Below the pieces are notes generated by a model, which was given only the letters and a program-made list of their open reading frames with translations, ran no database searches and had not been told where the DNA came from. Below are positions 49,266-58,197 of a DNA stretch of 58,919 nucleotides, piece after piece. The position numbers and the translations under genes were made by a program. Location of the stretch: positions 1 to 58,919 of IMG/VR virus record IMGVR_UViG_3300042288_000398; one strand, given 5' to 3'. The DNA is from a virus. Within the stretch, counting starts at the first letter, position 1. Each line of letters starts with the position of its first letter.

Positions 49266-49924
49266 TTACTCCTTTTTGTATCCGAGGCCAGCTCCGATAC
49301 CAAATCCTGCGTCTGATGCAAACTGACCTTGTAGCGAAACAACATCTGATGCATCTGCAGTAATTCCAAGTGCTTTTCTTTTTACATCTTCAAAGCTCTT
49401 GGGTCTTTCTTCTTCGCCGCCATCAAGGTCTACACCTTGTATTGCAGCTAAGAACTTTCTTTTTTCTGACTCAGACTTTTGCATAGATGTAAAAGTTTGA
49501 ATCAGTTCTGGCATTGAAAGATTATCTTCCAATTCCTCGTAATTCTTATAGTTTCCTATTAGAAATACTTCTCCTTCTAAGGCAGCTAGATCTAGTTCTG
49601 ACCAGCTAGAACCGCTGCTGCTAGCAAATTTGGATCGTCCATCTTAATGCCGCCGCATACTTCAAGGATACGATTAATTGTTGGTACATCTAATACGTCC
49701 TCGAATGCGTCTCTATCTGCAACTAATTCTGGAAGCTGCTTTTCTAGTGCTACTGCACAAGCATCAATAAGAATTGTTAAAGTTTCATCTTCTGTAGTTA
49801 CTTCTGCTGTCTTACTAATAGCAGCCATAAACTTTCTAAGCTCTTTAATTGTTAAAGGCTTTAGCTTTACGTTTGCCCCGTTTTGTAGCTGAATTTCTTC
49901 TACATCATATACTGTTGTTGCCAA
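49266..49924 (-). CDS. tail assembly chaperone, -1 frameshift product
   Basis: Translation starts at the TTG at 49924 and slips -1 at A AAT TTG (49631-49625). It then continues from 49625 in the other frame to 49266, giving about 219 residues. The extension reads ASSSGSSWSELDLAALEGEVFLIGNYKNYEELEDN and onwards, normal protein sequence with no start of its own except an internal TTG. This matches the G/GT arrangement immediately upstream of the tape measure in long-tailed phages. Both products would keep the tape measure soluble and guide tail tube assembly. Confidence 0.85.
49592..49924 (-). CDS. tail assembly chaperone, unshifted product
   Basis: 110 residues from the TTG at 49924, seven bases after AGGAGG. 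DVEEIQLQNGANVKLKPLTIKELRKFMAA is typical of short tail chaperones (gpG-like). It ends at a TAG shortly after the slippery site. It lies between the tail tube and tape measure genes. Confidence 0.85.
   Translation of the reverse strand: MATTVYDVEEIQLQNGANVKLKPLTIKELRKFMAAISKTAEVTTEDETLTILIDACAVALEKQLPELVADRDAFEDVLDVPTINRILEVCGGIKMDDPNLLAAAVLAGQN
49625..49631 (-). other. -1 ribosomal frameshift site (A AAT TTG)
   Basis: A perfect X XXY YYZ heptamer in the zero frame of the chaperone gene: the A is the third base of CCA, and AAT and TTG are codons 99 and 100. After a one-base slip, AAA and TTT still pair in the first two positions. The zero-frame TAG follows within 18 codons. It is in the expected gene position. 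Confidence 0.85.
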
Positions 49925-49944
49925 TTTAAATCCTCCTAGGATCT

Positions 49945-49973
49945 CGTCTTAATTATTGTATCATATCAGAAAT
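49945..49973 (-). promoter_or_regulatory. weak promoter candidate before the tail chaperone
   Basis: A TACAAT hexamer about 30 bases upstream of the TTG start, with TTGTAT about 17 bases further up. Located just after the strong terminator at 49987-50016, where a new promoter would be needed. The -35 match is poor. Confidence 0.4.
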
Positions 49974-49986
49974 ACCAATACAATAG

Positions 49987-50016
49987 CAAAACCCCCTAAT
50001 TTCTTAGGGGGTTTTG
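49987..50016 (-). terminator. strong intrinsic terminator after the tail tube gene
   Basis: 13-base perfect arms caaaaccccctaa and ttagggggttttg with a tetraloop (GAAA on the transcript) and a short T tract, 17 bases past the tail tube stop. It probably sets high tail-tube expression relative to the downstream genes. Confidence 0.9.
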
Positions 50017-50033
50017 TAATTAATTATTATTAA

Positions 50034-50798
50034 TTATACTGCTAGAACGCGGTCTACGATGAAACCATATTCTTGGCCGACCTTTGCGCCGTCTGGTAGC
50101 AAACGGAATGTAACTGGGAATGTTGATGCTGCGTTACGAGCCAAAGAGAACTGTGACTGTTGTACAGAAAGAACACGACGTGCATAGTATACACGCTCAG
50201 TTAGAGTTGCTTCAGATGTTGGTGCCTGACCTACTGCAATAAGTTGACGCTCTGTTGGCTGCTCACCAAGAGCTCCACCTGCAAGTCCAAGCTTGTCCTC
50301 TGCTGCTAAACCAGTAGCAACAGTCTGTCCTGTCATCTTAGGTACTAATGTGCTTGAACGCTGACCGAATACTGCTAGAACGTTCTCAAGAGTACCTTCT
50401 GCCATTTCTGTTGCGATCATAACTTCCATTGACTCCTTGAAAAGCTTTGCTGTATCAAGAAGCTGATCTACTGTTACTGAACCGTATGATGGGTTGTATG
50501 TAACCTGAAGACCGTTATTTGTAAAACCTACGTTGCGATAAAATGCACCCTTGTCATCAAGAGCTGGTGCTGTTGCGCCAGTTGCTGATGTTGCTACATC
50601 TACTGCATTCAAAGAATCAATGTATGATGTTGCTGACTTAAATGCTGGTACTGTCTTGTTCTTGTTTGCTGCAAAAGCATTAAGAACTCCTGCTTCAGCA
50701 TTTGGGACGTAATCTGAATCGGTAACATCTGTCACTGAAAGAAACAGTGGTGATGCACCAACAAGTATGTTTTTTGCATTACCTGTAATTTGTGCCAT
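50034..50798 (-). CDS. major tail protein (tail tube)
   Basis: 254 residues, beta-rich, with an N-terminal NAKNILVGASPLFLSVTD strand set and an ADKLGLAGGALGEQPTERQLIAVG loop typical of tube subunits. Located between tail terminator and chaperone genes and followed by a strong terminator, as expected for an abundant structural protein. GGAGG precedes the ATG. No signature was tested. Confidence 0.8.
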   Translation of the reverse strand: MAQITGNAKNILVGASPLFLSVTDVTDSDYVPNAEAGVLNAFAANKNKTVPAFKSATSYIDSLNAVDVATSATGATAPALDDKGAFYRNVGFTNNGLQVTYNPSYGSVTVDQLLDTAKLFKESMEVMIATEMAEGTLENVLAVFGQRSSTLVPKMTGQTVATGLAAEDKLGLAGGALGEQPTERQLIAVGQAPTSEATLTERVYYARRVLSVQQSQFSLARNAASTFPVTFRLLPDGAKVGQEYGFIVDRVLAV

Positions 50799-50918
50799 GT
50801 TGTAAAACCTCCATTAAATAAATATATATATATTGACTTGCTGTATAACTTTAAATTAAGCTGGCTAGGCTCTTTTCCTCTTGGTATAATTTTATCTTAC
50901 AATCAACTAAAAGGCAAA
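50799..50918. other. intergenic leader of the tail tube gene
   Basis: 120 bases without a gene, AT-rich with a (ta)n run near 50821-50834 and the GGAGG site near 50810. TATACA-like boxes are present but no clear -35/-10 pair. On the plus strand ttggtataat occurs near 50880, but no plus-strand gene follows. Confidence 0.4.
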
Positions 50919-51425
50919 CTAGTCAAATCTACCCTTTGGGCCAACTGTCCTAGAGTATTTGACCTCTATAATAACATCTGCCGCCAAGAAGCCTGCTAGC
51001 TCTGTAGATGGCTCTGTTGGGGACATCTCTAGTATAAGGGTGTTGTGGAATATGATCTTGTCTGTTGATCTTGATTTATTTAGGTCTCTGGCTGAATCGT
51101 CCATTCTTCTAAAAACATCCATCATCATGTTTCTGATTATATTGATTTCGGCAAAGTCCACTGAGTATATTGTAAAGGATATCTTCTCACAGCATATAAG
51201 CCAATTTTCTTCATAGGTGCTTCCAATCTTGTCATAAACAATATGGGTCTTGCCGCTTAAGAATTGATTCATTTCTGGAGCCTGCTGAACTGGAATAATT
51301 GGAATTATAGATTCGCCAAGATTATCGCTATAGTAAGCATTTTGATCAATTATGTTATTTGACAAAAGCTCTTGCCAAAGATGTTTTCTTATCTCGTACA
51401 TGGCGTCTATTCCATAATTAGTCAT
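50919..51425 (-). CDS. tail terminator / completion protein
   Basis: 168 residues with an alpha-beta pattern (DAMYEIRKHLWQELL, then IPIIPVQQAPE) and later IIRNMMMDVFRRMDD. Size and position, between a neck protein and the tail tube, fit the tail terminator that caps tube growth. No proof beyond context. Confidence 0.65.
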   Translation of the reverse strand: MTNYGIDAMYEIRKHLWQELLSNNIIDQNAYYSDNLGESIIPIIPVQQAPEMNQFLSGKTHIVYDKIGSTYEENWLICCEKISFTIYSVDFAEINIIRNMMMDVFRRMDDSARDLNKSRSTDKIIFHNTLILEMSPTEPSTELAGFLAADVIIEVKYSRTVGPKGRFD

Positions 51426-52219
51426 TAAAATACTCCTCCGAATTTTTCTGTTAGTGCCGCCTCGGCCTGTAGTCTAATTGTACCTGGACTAAAGGAATAA
51501 CGCACCTTGGCAATAGATGAAGGAACTTTCATCGCTCTTTCAAATTTAGCTCCGAATAGGTTCTGAAATCCAGACATCTTTATTGAGTTGCTAACCATTG
51601 GTCCGCTAAAATATCTACTATATGTTAAATCGAATTGATTTGTTGATGCTCTGCCTCCAGGGCTCTTTACTGTAACTGACTTACCCTTTGGCATAAAAAC
51701 CTTTTCTCCATCAATTTCAAAAACTAATCTCTCAGCAGATTTTGGTCTAATTACAACTGGCATTCCTTTTTCCATAACAGCTGCTTTTCTTTCAAAAACA
51801 TATCTACTTGTCTGCTCTCTATTTTTAGATGGGACCGAAGATTTTGAAATCTTAAACTCATAGTTAATTCTAAATGATAGCCCAACTCCGTCTAGCTGGT
51901 TTAATTTAAAAAGACGAGCAGTTGCTTGTCCTGTCTTATTCCACTCATATACATGATGTAATGACTTTGGCTTTGTTCTGGCTTGCGAATCAATAAACAA
52001 ACCAAAATCTTTTTCTATCTGATTAAATATTGTTGTCTTAAATAGTCTTTGAAATGCCTTATTGGATTCTAGTCTGGCTGCAACATTAGCCTGATAGTAA
52101 AGAAATGCAGATATCTGTGCCACATTGCTATCTCTTAAAACTCCTGCTTGAGGTGCACCTACCATCAATCTCTCTAGACCAGAAGAAGCTTGAAGTAATG
52201 CTACTCCACTAGTCTCCAA
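51425..52219 (-). CDS. neck / tail completion protein
   Basis: 264 residues from a TTG that overlaps the preceding gene by 11 bases. Mixed alpha/beta; it contains LHHVYEWNKTGQATARLF, resembling HK97 gp10-like head-tail joining proteins (YxWxxTGxxxxxLF). Position supports a neck role. Confidence 0.65.
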   Translation of the reverse strand: METSGVALLQASSGLERLMVGAPQAGVLRDSNVAQISAFLYYQANVAARLESNKAFQRLFKTTIFNQIEKDFGLFIDSQARTKPKSLHHVYEWNKTGQATARLFKLNQLDGVGLSFRINYEFKISKSSVPSKNREQTSRYVFERKAAVMEKGMPVVIRPKSAERLVFEIDGEKVFMPKGKSVTVKSPGGRASTNQFDLTYSRYFSGPMVSNSIKMSGFQNLFGAKFERAMKVPSSIAKVRYSFSPGTIRLQAEAALTEKFGGVF

Positions 52220-52637
52220 TTAACTGGCTCTCTGATCTTTTAGCAATTGAGTTGTAAGCCATTAAATTACCAAATGGGTCTGTTATTGGTGTTGAGCTTG
52301 TTATTTCAAATACTGTTGGAGTATCGTTTGGATAGTTCAATTCTATCCAAATTGGATTATTTGAGTTGTCTCTGATATTAGTTACTTTTTCTCTGTATGT
52401 CAATCTTGTTTCTGTTCTAATCTCAATAGTTTGATTGTCTACATACTTAACAGAGATTGCTCTATTGTCCCCGCCTCTGCTTGTAGCAGAGTTTGTTATT
52501 ATTCCTTTTGCAAAACAAGGTATAGTTCTTTGATATATCCAAGACTTTTTAATTGCACCAGTGTTTGGATCCTGATAATCATCTTGAGCATAAACATCTA
52601 TTTTCATGCTAAGAATAGAGTCTACGAGTCTGTTCAT
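52209..52637 (-). CDS. head-tail stopper-like protein
   Basis: 142 residues, beta-rich: MKIDVYAQDDYQDPNTGAIKKSW is like the start of head closure/stopper proteins, and KVTNIRDNSNNPIWIEL fits a beta-barrel. Located in the usual place between adaptor and neck genes. Confidence 0.65.
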   Translation of the reverse strand: MNRLVDSILSMKIDVYAQDDYQDPNTGAIKKSWIYQRTIPCFAKGIITNSATSRGGDNRAISVKYVDNQTIEIRTETRLTYREKVTNIRDNSNNPIWIELNYPNDTPTVFEITSSTPITDPFGNLMAYNSIAKRSESQLIGD

Positions 52638-53617
52638 TATATCAAAACCATAGTGCTTAAGACATACTCAGACAGAAGCTGATCAGCGTAATTGTTTCCA
52701 GTTCCGCTAAATGTTGCAGTGTCATATTCAAACTGCCAGTCAAATGTCTGTATGCTCTTTAAGTACTTGTTTCTCCAGTCTTTATCTTTAGAGAAGAAGT
52801 CTTTCATTAACTCTATGGTAGCTAACTCAACTTCATACGGTACTTGATCCCAGCCATATCTTCCTTCAATTCTATAAGCTCCACCATTTACAAAAGACCC
52901 ATTATTGTAGTCATTAATACTTGGAGGGACCATTCCGTTTGCTGTGTAAACTACATTATCTAATAAGCCAGACTTATTTACTTTTATTCCAAATCCACTA
53001 GAAGATATTTCTACTGGGACATTCCAATTATCAATATTATTTATTCTATCAATAAGAAGTATGTCGTTTAGATGTATGGAATGTATCTCATTTATTTTGT
53101 GTGGCAATGGGAGAATTTCTGATCCAGTTGCGTATATCACATTTACATCATCATATAGATAAAACTCTTGTCCAGTGTAGCTTTCAATAAGTTTTCTTGC
53201 ATATCTTTCTGCTGCTGCTAAATCTACAAATGTTTTGTAGTTGGGATCAGATTGATCAAAGCCAAACCCTAAAGCATCTGCAGCATTTGTTAAATCAACA
53301 TATGGCTTTACAACATCAAGAAGATGCTCTTTAACTACACTTTCTTCATCTACTTCATATTCCCAAACTAGCCTCAATGTCCTTGGTCTATTCGTTAAGG
53401 ATATTGGAGGGTATACCAAATATACGCCTCTATCTGTTTCTGCCTCTTCGGCAGTTTGGGTTAGAAGTAAAGTGTTTGGATTTATAGAAGGCTCTATTGA
53501 TGGATCATTTGTTACATCATAAAATTTAACAGTAGGCAAAGAGTCTGCTTGAGCTATCCCGCCCTTCCAAAATACTCTTTGCTTTACTGGTGAGTTTGTT
53601 CCTACTATAATTTCCAT
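52637..53617 (-). CDS. head-tail adaptor protein
   Basis: 326 residues. The N-terminal beta domain (PTVKFYDVTNDP) is followed by a helical connector part: YKTFVDLAAAERYARKLIESYTGQEF and PYEVELATIELMKDFF, the pattern of head completion proteins that dock under the portal. The extra N-terminal domain is larger than in simple adaptors. Confidence 0.7.
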   Translation of the reverse strand: MEIIVGTNSPVKQRVFWKGGIAQADSLPTVKFYDVTNDPSIEPSINPNTLLLTQTAEEAETDRGVYLVYPPISLTNRPRTLRLVWEYEVDEESVVKEHLLDVVKPYVDLTNAADALGFGFDQSDPNYKTFVDLAAAERYARKLIESYTGQEFYLYDDVNVIYATGSEILPLPHKINEIHSIHLNDILLIDRINNIDNWNVPVEISSSGFGIKVNKSGLLDNVVYTANGMVPPSINDYNNGSFVNGGAYRIEGRYGWDQVPYEVELATIELMKDFFSKDKDWRNKYLKSIQTFDWQFEYDTATFSGTGNNYADQLLSEYVLSTMVLI

Positions 53618-53632
53618 TTGTTGCGTTTAAGC

Positions 53633-54028
53633 TTAGCCGTAATATTCCTGAACTTCCTTTGGTGTGGCTAAACGAAAACCCTCCTCTTTATCAAAAATTT
53701 GTTGAGCTGAATCTTTGTGCATTGCTACAAACGGATGGGTCTGAGTAAATGTATGTCCCATAATATCATATCTATGGTTTGCTCTTGTCATCATAACTAA
53801 TACTGTATCCTCTGTGCGCTCTGCCTTTGGATCAAATACTGGTAGGACCTCAACCTCTTCTTTTGCATCTTCTACATCTTTAAGTGTTTTTTCATATACT
53901 GCATATGTAACACCTTCTTCTGCTAGTGCTGCAATTATATCCTGCTTGTTCTTAAGCCCGTCTGTTTCAACTGCAAACTCTTCTGCAATTGCCTTTAGAT
54001 CCGCGACCTTTAATGTGTCAAAAGACAT
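53633..54028 (-). CDS. SAP/HeH-like small protein beside the capsid
   Basis: 131 residues. The N-terminal helix-extended loop-helix (about 5-38, LKVADLKAIAEEFAVETDGLKNKQDIIAAL) resembles SAP/HeH motifs that bind nucleic acid. The C-terminal part (VLVMMTRANHRYDIMGHTF) is beta-rich. Common next to capsid genes; perhaps a head completion or DNA-interaction protein. AAAGGAG precedes the ATG. Confidence 0.7.
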   Translation of the reverse strand: MSFDTLKVADLKAIAEEFAVETDGLKNKQDIIAALAEEGVTYAVYEKTLKDVEDAKEEVEVLPVFDPKAERTEDTVLVMMTRANHRYDIMGHTFTQTHPFVAMHKDSAQQIFDKEEGFRLATPKEVQEYYG

Positions 54029-54055
54029 TTAATACTCCTTTTTCTAGGTAAAACC

Positions 54056-54061
54056 ATTATA
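54056..54061 (-). promoter_or_regulatory. -10 box after the capsid terminator
   Basis: TATAAT (54061-54056) about 28 bases before the ATG at 54028, with a weak TTTTCA at a 17-base spacing that overlaps the terminator tail. It could restart transcription for the head-tail genes. Confidence 0.45.
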
Positions 54062-54079
54062 GCATTGTATAATTAAAAT

Positions 54080-54111
54080 GAAAAGCCCCCAAATTTAATT
54101 GGGGGCTTTTC
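54080..54111 (-). terminator. intrinsic terminator after the capsid gene
   Basis: 13-base arms gaaaagcccccaa and ttgggggcttttc with a six-base loop and a T-rich tail (CATTTTAATT on the minus strand), 17 bases past the capsid stop. Same design as the terminator after the tail tube. Confidence 0.9.
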
Positions 54112-54127
54112 TGTGATTAATTCCTAA

Positions 54128-55177
54128 TTAGGAAGCAACCTTAACGTTCTTTACAACGACCCAAGCGTCTGCCTGCTCGATTTGAACGCCAACACGAGTA
54201 TACATTGTGTACTCGATTGAGTCCTTGCGTGGCCAGAAGAATCGGTAAACAGTTACGTCACGCTTAACACCAACAACAACGTTGTTAGGGAATGTTAAGT
54301 GAACATCTCCGTGTGATCCTGTAGCCTGTGCGTAATCGCCAGTCTGTGTCTCTGGAAGAAGTGGAACTTCAACGATTGGAATACCGAAAGCGTATGGAGC
54401 TACGTATCCTGCTGGTCCACCTAGAGGAGCTACATCTCCACGGATGATGCCTGAAGCAATATCCTGTGGGTTAACATTCTGGATGTTTTGTGATGTTGCG
54501 TATAGGTAATCCTGGATCAAGTTAGATCCTGCAAGGAAGCGTAGGTCTGTGCGACGCTGCTTGTACTTACGTGGAAGTGCCTTAAGTGCTGAGTTAAATA
54601 CAGCACGAGAAAGTCCTGCACCTGCTGCGTCTACGACGTGTGCATTTGCCTTGGCCTTCTTTACAACACCGTCAAATGCCTTGTAAAGAGCATCTGATGA
54701 AAGTGCTGTGTTACCGTTAAGTAGAACGTCTTCAATATCGTTACCAGCCTGAGTTGCCATCATACGTGCGATGTGGTCTTCTAGATCTGGACCTTCGATA
54801 TTGTCTTCTAGTGACTCTGTTGAGAGCTCCCAGTCAAGACGTAGCTTCTTTGTTGTGAGAGAGATCTTTGAGAATGTGACTGCTGCGTTTGTGCCAGTGT
54901 TGTCACCTTCTGTTGCGAGCTTCATAAGCTTCTCGCCTACTCCGACTCTATCAATTTCTGTTGTGTCAGACTTCATTCTAACTGTACGTGCGACTTTTCC
55001 GATTACGGTTGCGTCGAACATATAGTCTAGGAAACGAGCTGATTGCTCTGGGTTGAGAAGACCACCATTGCCATTTTCAGACGCAGTGTGAATTCCATCT
55101 CCACCAGTTGTTGATGCGAAAGTACCTGTAGCTGTTGTACCAGCTGCGATTGCTTTCTCTAATGTTTCATTACTCAT
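54128..55177 (-). CDS. major capsid protein (HK97 fold)
   Basis: 349 residues. The N-arm (about 1-45) is followed by NPEQSARFLDYMFDATVIGKVARTV, LRLDWELSTESLEDN with an E-loop-like region, then IARMMATQAGNDIEDVLLNG and a P-domain/A-domain pattern ending VGVQIEQADAWVVVKNVKVAS. These are typical of HK97-type capsids in actinobacterial phages. It follows the protease and is followed by a strong terminator, matching high expression. Confidence 0.9.
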   Translation of the reverse strand: MSNETLEKAIAAGTTATGTFASTTGGDGIHTASENGNGGLLNPEQSARFLDYMFDATVIGKVARTVRMKSDTTEIDRVGVGEKLMKLATEGDNTGTNAAVTFSKISLTTKKLRLDWELSTESLEDNIEGPDLEDHIARMMATQAGNDIEDVLLNGNTALSSDALYKAFDGVVKKAKANAHVVDAAGAGLSRAVFNSALKALPRKYKQRRTDLRFLAGSNLIQDYLYATSQNIQNVNPQDIASGIIRGDVAPLGGPAGYVAPYAFGIPIVEVPLLPETQTGDYAQATGSHGDVHLTFPNNVVVGVKRDVTVYRFFWPRKDSIEYTMYTRVGVQIEQADAWVVVKNVKVAS

Positions 55178-55192
55178 ATTATTTCACCTACC

Positions 55193-56560
55193 CTAGTTAA
55201 ATATTTCGTTTACGGAACCGAGGAAAGAACCGTTCCATTTTGATTTGTTTACTGCTTGTACCGCAGACCCGCCGAGGTCTGAGGACTTCTTAATTGCTGT
55301 ATCGCCTTCTACGGCATCTACACGCTTTTGAACACCATCAATGGTGCCCTTTATTTCTGTTACAGCTGCACTAAGTGCGCTGTGCTTTTCTGCTAATTCT
55401 GTGATTTGAGCATTTAAGCCCTTGCTAAAAGTCTCTACAGTTTCTTTGATTTCAGAAACCTGTAATGCATTTGCCTCTGTAGCCTTGCTAAGAGTATCTG
55501 CAAAGAATCCCTTTAGGTCTACTAACATTTTTGCAAAATCAGGCTCTTGTCCTTCAACTGCAGCTGACGCATCTGCGTCTACTGACTTAAAGACATCTAC
55601 AGAAGCAGAGTCTGCATCTTCTGCTTTAGCAGCTGGTGCATCTTCGACGGCCTTGACGTTAGTCTCAACCATGGTCTCTTCAACGACGACAACTTCTTCA
55701 GCAGCTGGTGCTTCTGCAACTGGTGCTTCTGCAACTACTGGATCTGTACCGTGTACGTTTAGTTTTTCCACTTCATTACCTCCTTGTGCGTTTGCCTGTT
55801 TTGCTATTGTTTGTGTTGCAGGCAACGTAACTCTTGACTTCTTGAATGAAGCAAGAACTTTATCTATCTCTTTTGATTTGTTTATGTCTGAGCTTTCAAC
55901 CCATCCAATTAGCGTAGCCTCTTTACCAGTAACTGGAGATGAGTATGTCTTGTCTGTCGAGATGAAAACAGAGTCGCTATCTTCGCAATAAAAAATATTT
56001 TCTGTGACAACATCTGCTGCCATTCCTTTAAAAATAAGTTGACCATTCATTTTTTCTATTGAAATAATATTGCACATTTCATTTGCTGGTGAATCTACAA
56101 TTGAAAGTTCTACTAAGTCATATTCTTTAATAAAACGAACAGACTCTCCTGTTGCCTTATTTATTTCATTATCTGAATCTTTAATCTTTCCGCCAATTGA
56201 AAAACCAGAAAGAGTTCCATCAAGAACCTTCTCCCAAGTATCCTGTGCGCCCTTTGATATGTATGAAGTTACATAAACTCCATTATAAAATTCTTTTGAT
56301 TTTTGATCGTAGTAAGTCTCTGGCTTAAATGAAACTACTTTGCCAACTGCAAGTGGCTGATGCATCTCTCTAAGATTTCCTCTAAATGCTTCAAATGCCT
56401 TTAGGCTTGCTTCTGCTGTTACGACGTCACCAGTTTGATCTACATTATCTAGAGTTGCAAATCCAGACACGGTTCTATTCTCCCTGTTTACTTTTGTAAA
56501 AGGAACAGATAAATGAAGGTTTTGGCCGTCAGAAGACCACTGACTTTTTTCTATGTTCAT
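55193..56560 (-). CDS. prohead protease fused to scaffold-like domain
   Basis: 455 residues. The N-terminal S78-type protease (about 1-175) has H67 in REMHQPL and S118 in GTLSGFSIGG, and the EYDLVELSIVDSPAN signature. A second segment (180-250) is beta-rich. The remainder is Ala/Glu/Val-rich with coiled coils (about 340-430), like an internal scaffold that would be cut out during head maturation. A single gene combining protease and scaffold is known in other phages. Confidence 0.88.
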   Translation of the reverse strand: MNIEKSQWSSDGQNLHLSVPFTKVNRENRTVSGFATLDNVDQTGDVVTAEASLKAFEAFRGNLREMHQPLAVGKVVSFKPETYYDQKSKEFYNGVYVTSYISKGAQDTWEKVLDGTLSGFSIGGKIKDSDNEINKATGESVRFIKEYDLVELSIVDSPANEMCNIISIEKMNGQLIFKGMAADVVTENIFYCEDSDSVFISTDKTYSSPVTGKEATLIGWVESSDINKSKEIDKVLASFKKSRVTLPATQTIAKQANAQGGNEVEKLNVHGTDPVVAEAPVAEAPAAEEVVVVEETMVETNVKAVEDAPAAKAEDADSASVDVFKSVDADASAAVEGQEPDFAKMLVDLKGFFADTLSKATEANALQVSEIKETVETFSKGLNAQITELAEKHSALSAAVTEIKGTIDGVQKRVDAVEGDTAIKKSSDLGGSAVQAVNKSKWNGSFLGSVNEIFN

Positions 56561-56613
56561 ATGCTTAATTTTATACTTATCTATCTAAAAAGGCAAATCG
56601 CAGTTGATTGGAT

Positions 56614-58197
56614 TTAGTCAACTCTGCTTCCGTCGCCTTTTGCATTTCTTCCTTCTCCGACTTTATCGGAAGAGGCTGCGGATCTTTCTGAATCTCTGGC
56701 TCTAGTTTTCCCAGCCGTTGCTTTTTGGTCAGCTGCCTGCTGAGGCCTTAGATCTACCATTTCATCTCCGCCTTCCACTGGAATCATACCTTTTTTAATT
56801 CTAACTTCATTAGGGGTAATTACCTGCATTCTAAGATATCTTTCATCTATTTGAGATTGCGTGTCTTCATCAGTTAATGTCAGCTCTTCGAATTTAATTT
56901 TTAGGGCGTCAGTCTTTTCTTCAATTATTGCATTAATTCTTTTTTCTAGTCTCATTTGTGCTGGACGACAAACCTGCTCTTTAAATGTTTTGTCTGCGTC
57001 TCTTGCAACCGCTAAATTAACTCCTTCTGGAGTTCCAATTTTATTAATTGGCACACGGTGAGCCAATAGTATTTCATCTCTATTAGATTGTCGATAAATA
57101 TTAAATGATGATTCTTGAGCTCCAGCTTCAACTGGCTCCATTTTAAATTCAACCTTGTTGTCTGGAGTATCCGCTGGAAGCGGGATATAAAGTGATCTAT
57201 GGTTTTTCCCCTTTAGTCCAACCTGGAAAAATTCTAGCAACTTTCTTTCTGACTCTGGAGAAAGTTTTGCTCCCTTTACTGTAATAATATATCTTGGTAC
57301 CGCTTTATTCTCAAAGTAATCTAGGTTATATCTTCCAGCAAATTCATTGCCAGCCAATGACATTTGTGCAGCAACAATATCTGGTATTCCATAATAGTTG
57401 TTCATCGGAGTATACTTCTTTAGATGAATGATTTCATTTGGACGATCCTCAACATCACCAATTGGGTTGGGTGTATCTAAATCTCCAAAGTTTCTAAAAA
57501 ATACAGCCTTGCCATAAAGCAGCTGCATGAATCCATCACGAAGTCTTCTTACTCTCATTGTCTTTGCTGGGATATGTCCAATATATCCTATATCTCCTGC
57601 TGTTGTTCTTCCAATTTCAATATAGCCATTACCTGTAGCTTCTAAATCAGTGTAAACTTTTATTAAAGTTTCAGTAAATGTATCTTCATCGTTAGTAGTG
57701 TCGAGCCACTCTTGTAGGTCCTGCTTTAACTTATTAAGCTTACGTCTAGCTCTTTCTAATTGCTTTGTATCTGTTATTGCGTCTATAGCATCATTAGTTT
57801 TTCTAGTTTCAGTAAATGAGTACCCTAGTCCAACTATATTTGCTACCTTTGCATTGATTGCAGCATAGTTATAAGTTGATACCTCATAAATTTGAGACAA
57901 ATACTCTAGGTTATATACTGGCTGCACAAGGTCGAACATAGCATATCCAGTTACAGCCTGCTGAAGAAGATTCTGTTGTGTTGCTGCACCATCTTTACCA
58001 GTAAATGATTTTGCAAAATCTCTGTTTACTTTTCTTTTAAAATTGGTGCCGAGCCCTCTTACTTTTTTAAGTTCATCTATTCCAATTGCAAACGGGTCAA
58101 CATGCTCTTTTTCTTTCTTAAATGAAAAAAGATCTGAGCTATTTTTTACTGATACCTCATATGTATCTTCTGGGCCATCTTCTAAGAATTGTGTCAT
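56614..58197 (-). CDS. portal protein
   Basis: 527 residues. YNYAAINAKVANIVGLGYSFTE, then a long helical clip/stem region, ENKAVPRYIITVKG, and NIYRQSNRDEILLAHRVPINKIG: the usual portal pattern. The C-terminus is Ser/Arg/Lys-rich and disordered. It forms the dodecameric DNA gate at the head vertex. The start overlaps the upstream gene by four bases. Confidence 0.9.
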   Translation of the reverse strand: MTQFLEDGPEDTYEVSVKNSSDLFSFKKEKEHVDPFAIGIDELKKVRGLGTNFKRKVNRDFAKSFTGKDGAATQQNLLQQAVTGYAMFDLVQPVYNLEYLSQIYEVSTYNYAAINAKVANIVGLGYSFTETRKTNDAIDAITDTKQLERARRKLNKLKQDLQEWLDTTNDEDTFTETLIKVYTDLEATGNGYIEIGRTTAGDIGYIGHIPAKTMRVRRLRDGFMQLLYGKAVFFRNFGDLDTPNPIGDVEDRPNEIIHLKKYTPMNNYYGIPDIVAAQMSLAGNEFAGRYNLDYFENKAVPRYIITVKGAKLSPESERKLLEFFQVGLKGKNHRSLYIPLPADTPDNKVEFKMEPVEAGAQESSFNIYRQSNRDEILLAHRVPINKIGTPEGVNLAVARDADKTFKEQVCRPAQMRLEKRINAIIEEKTDALKIKFEELTLTDEDTQSQIDERYLRMQVITPNEVRIKKGMIPVEGGDEMVDLRPQQAADQKATAGKTRARDSERSAASSDKVGEGRNAKGDGSRVD

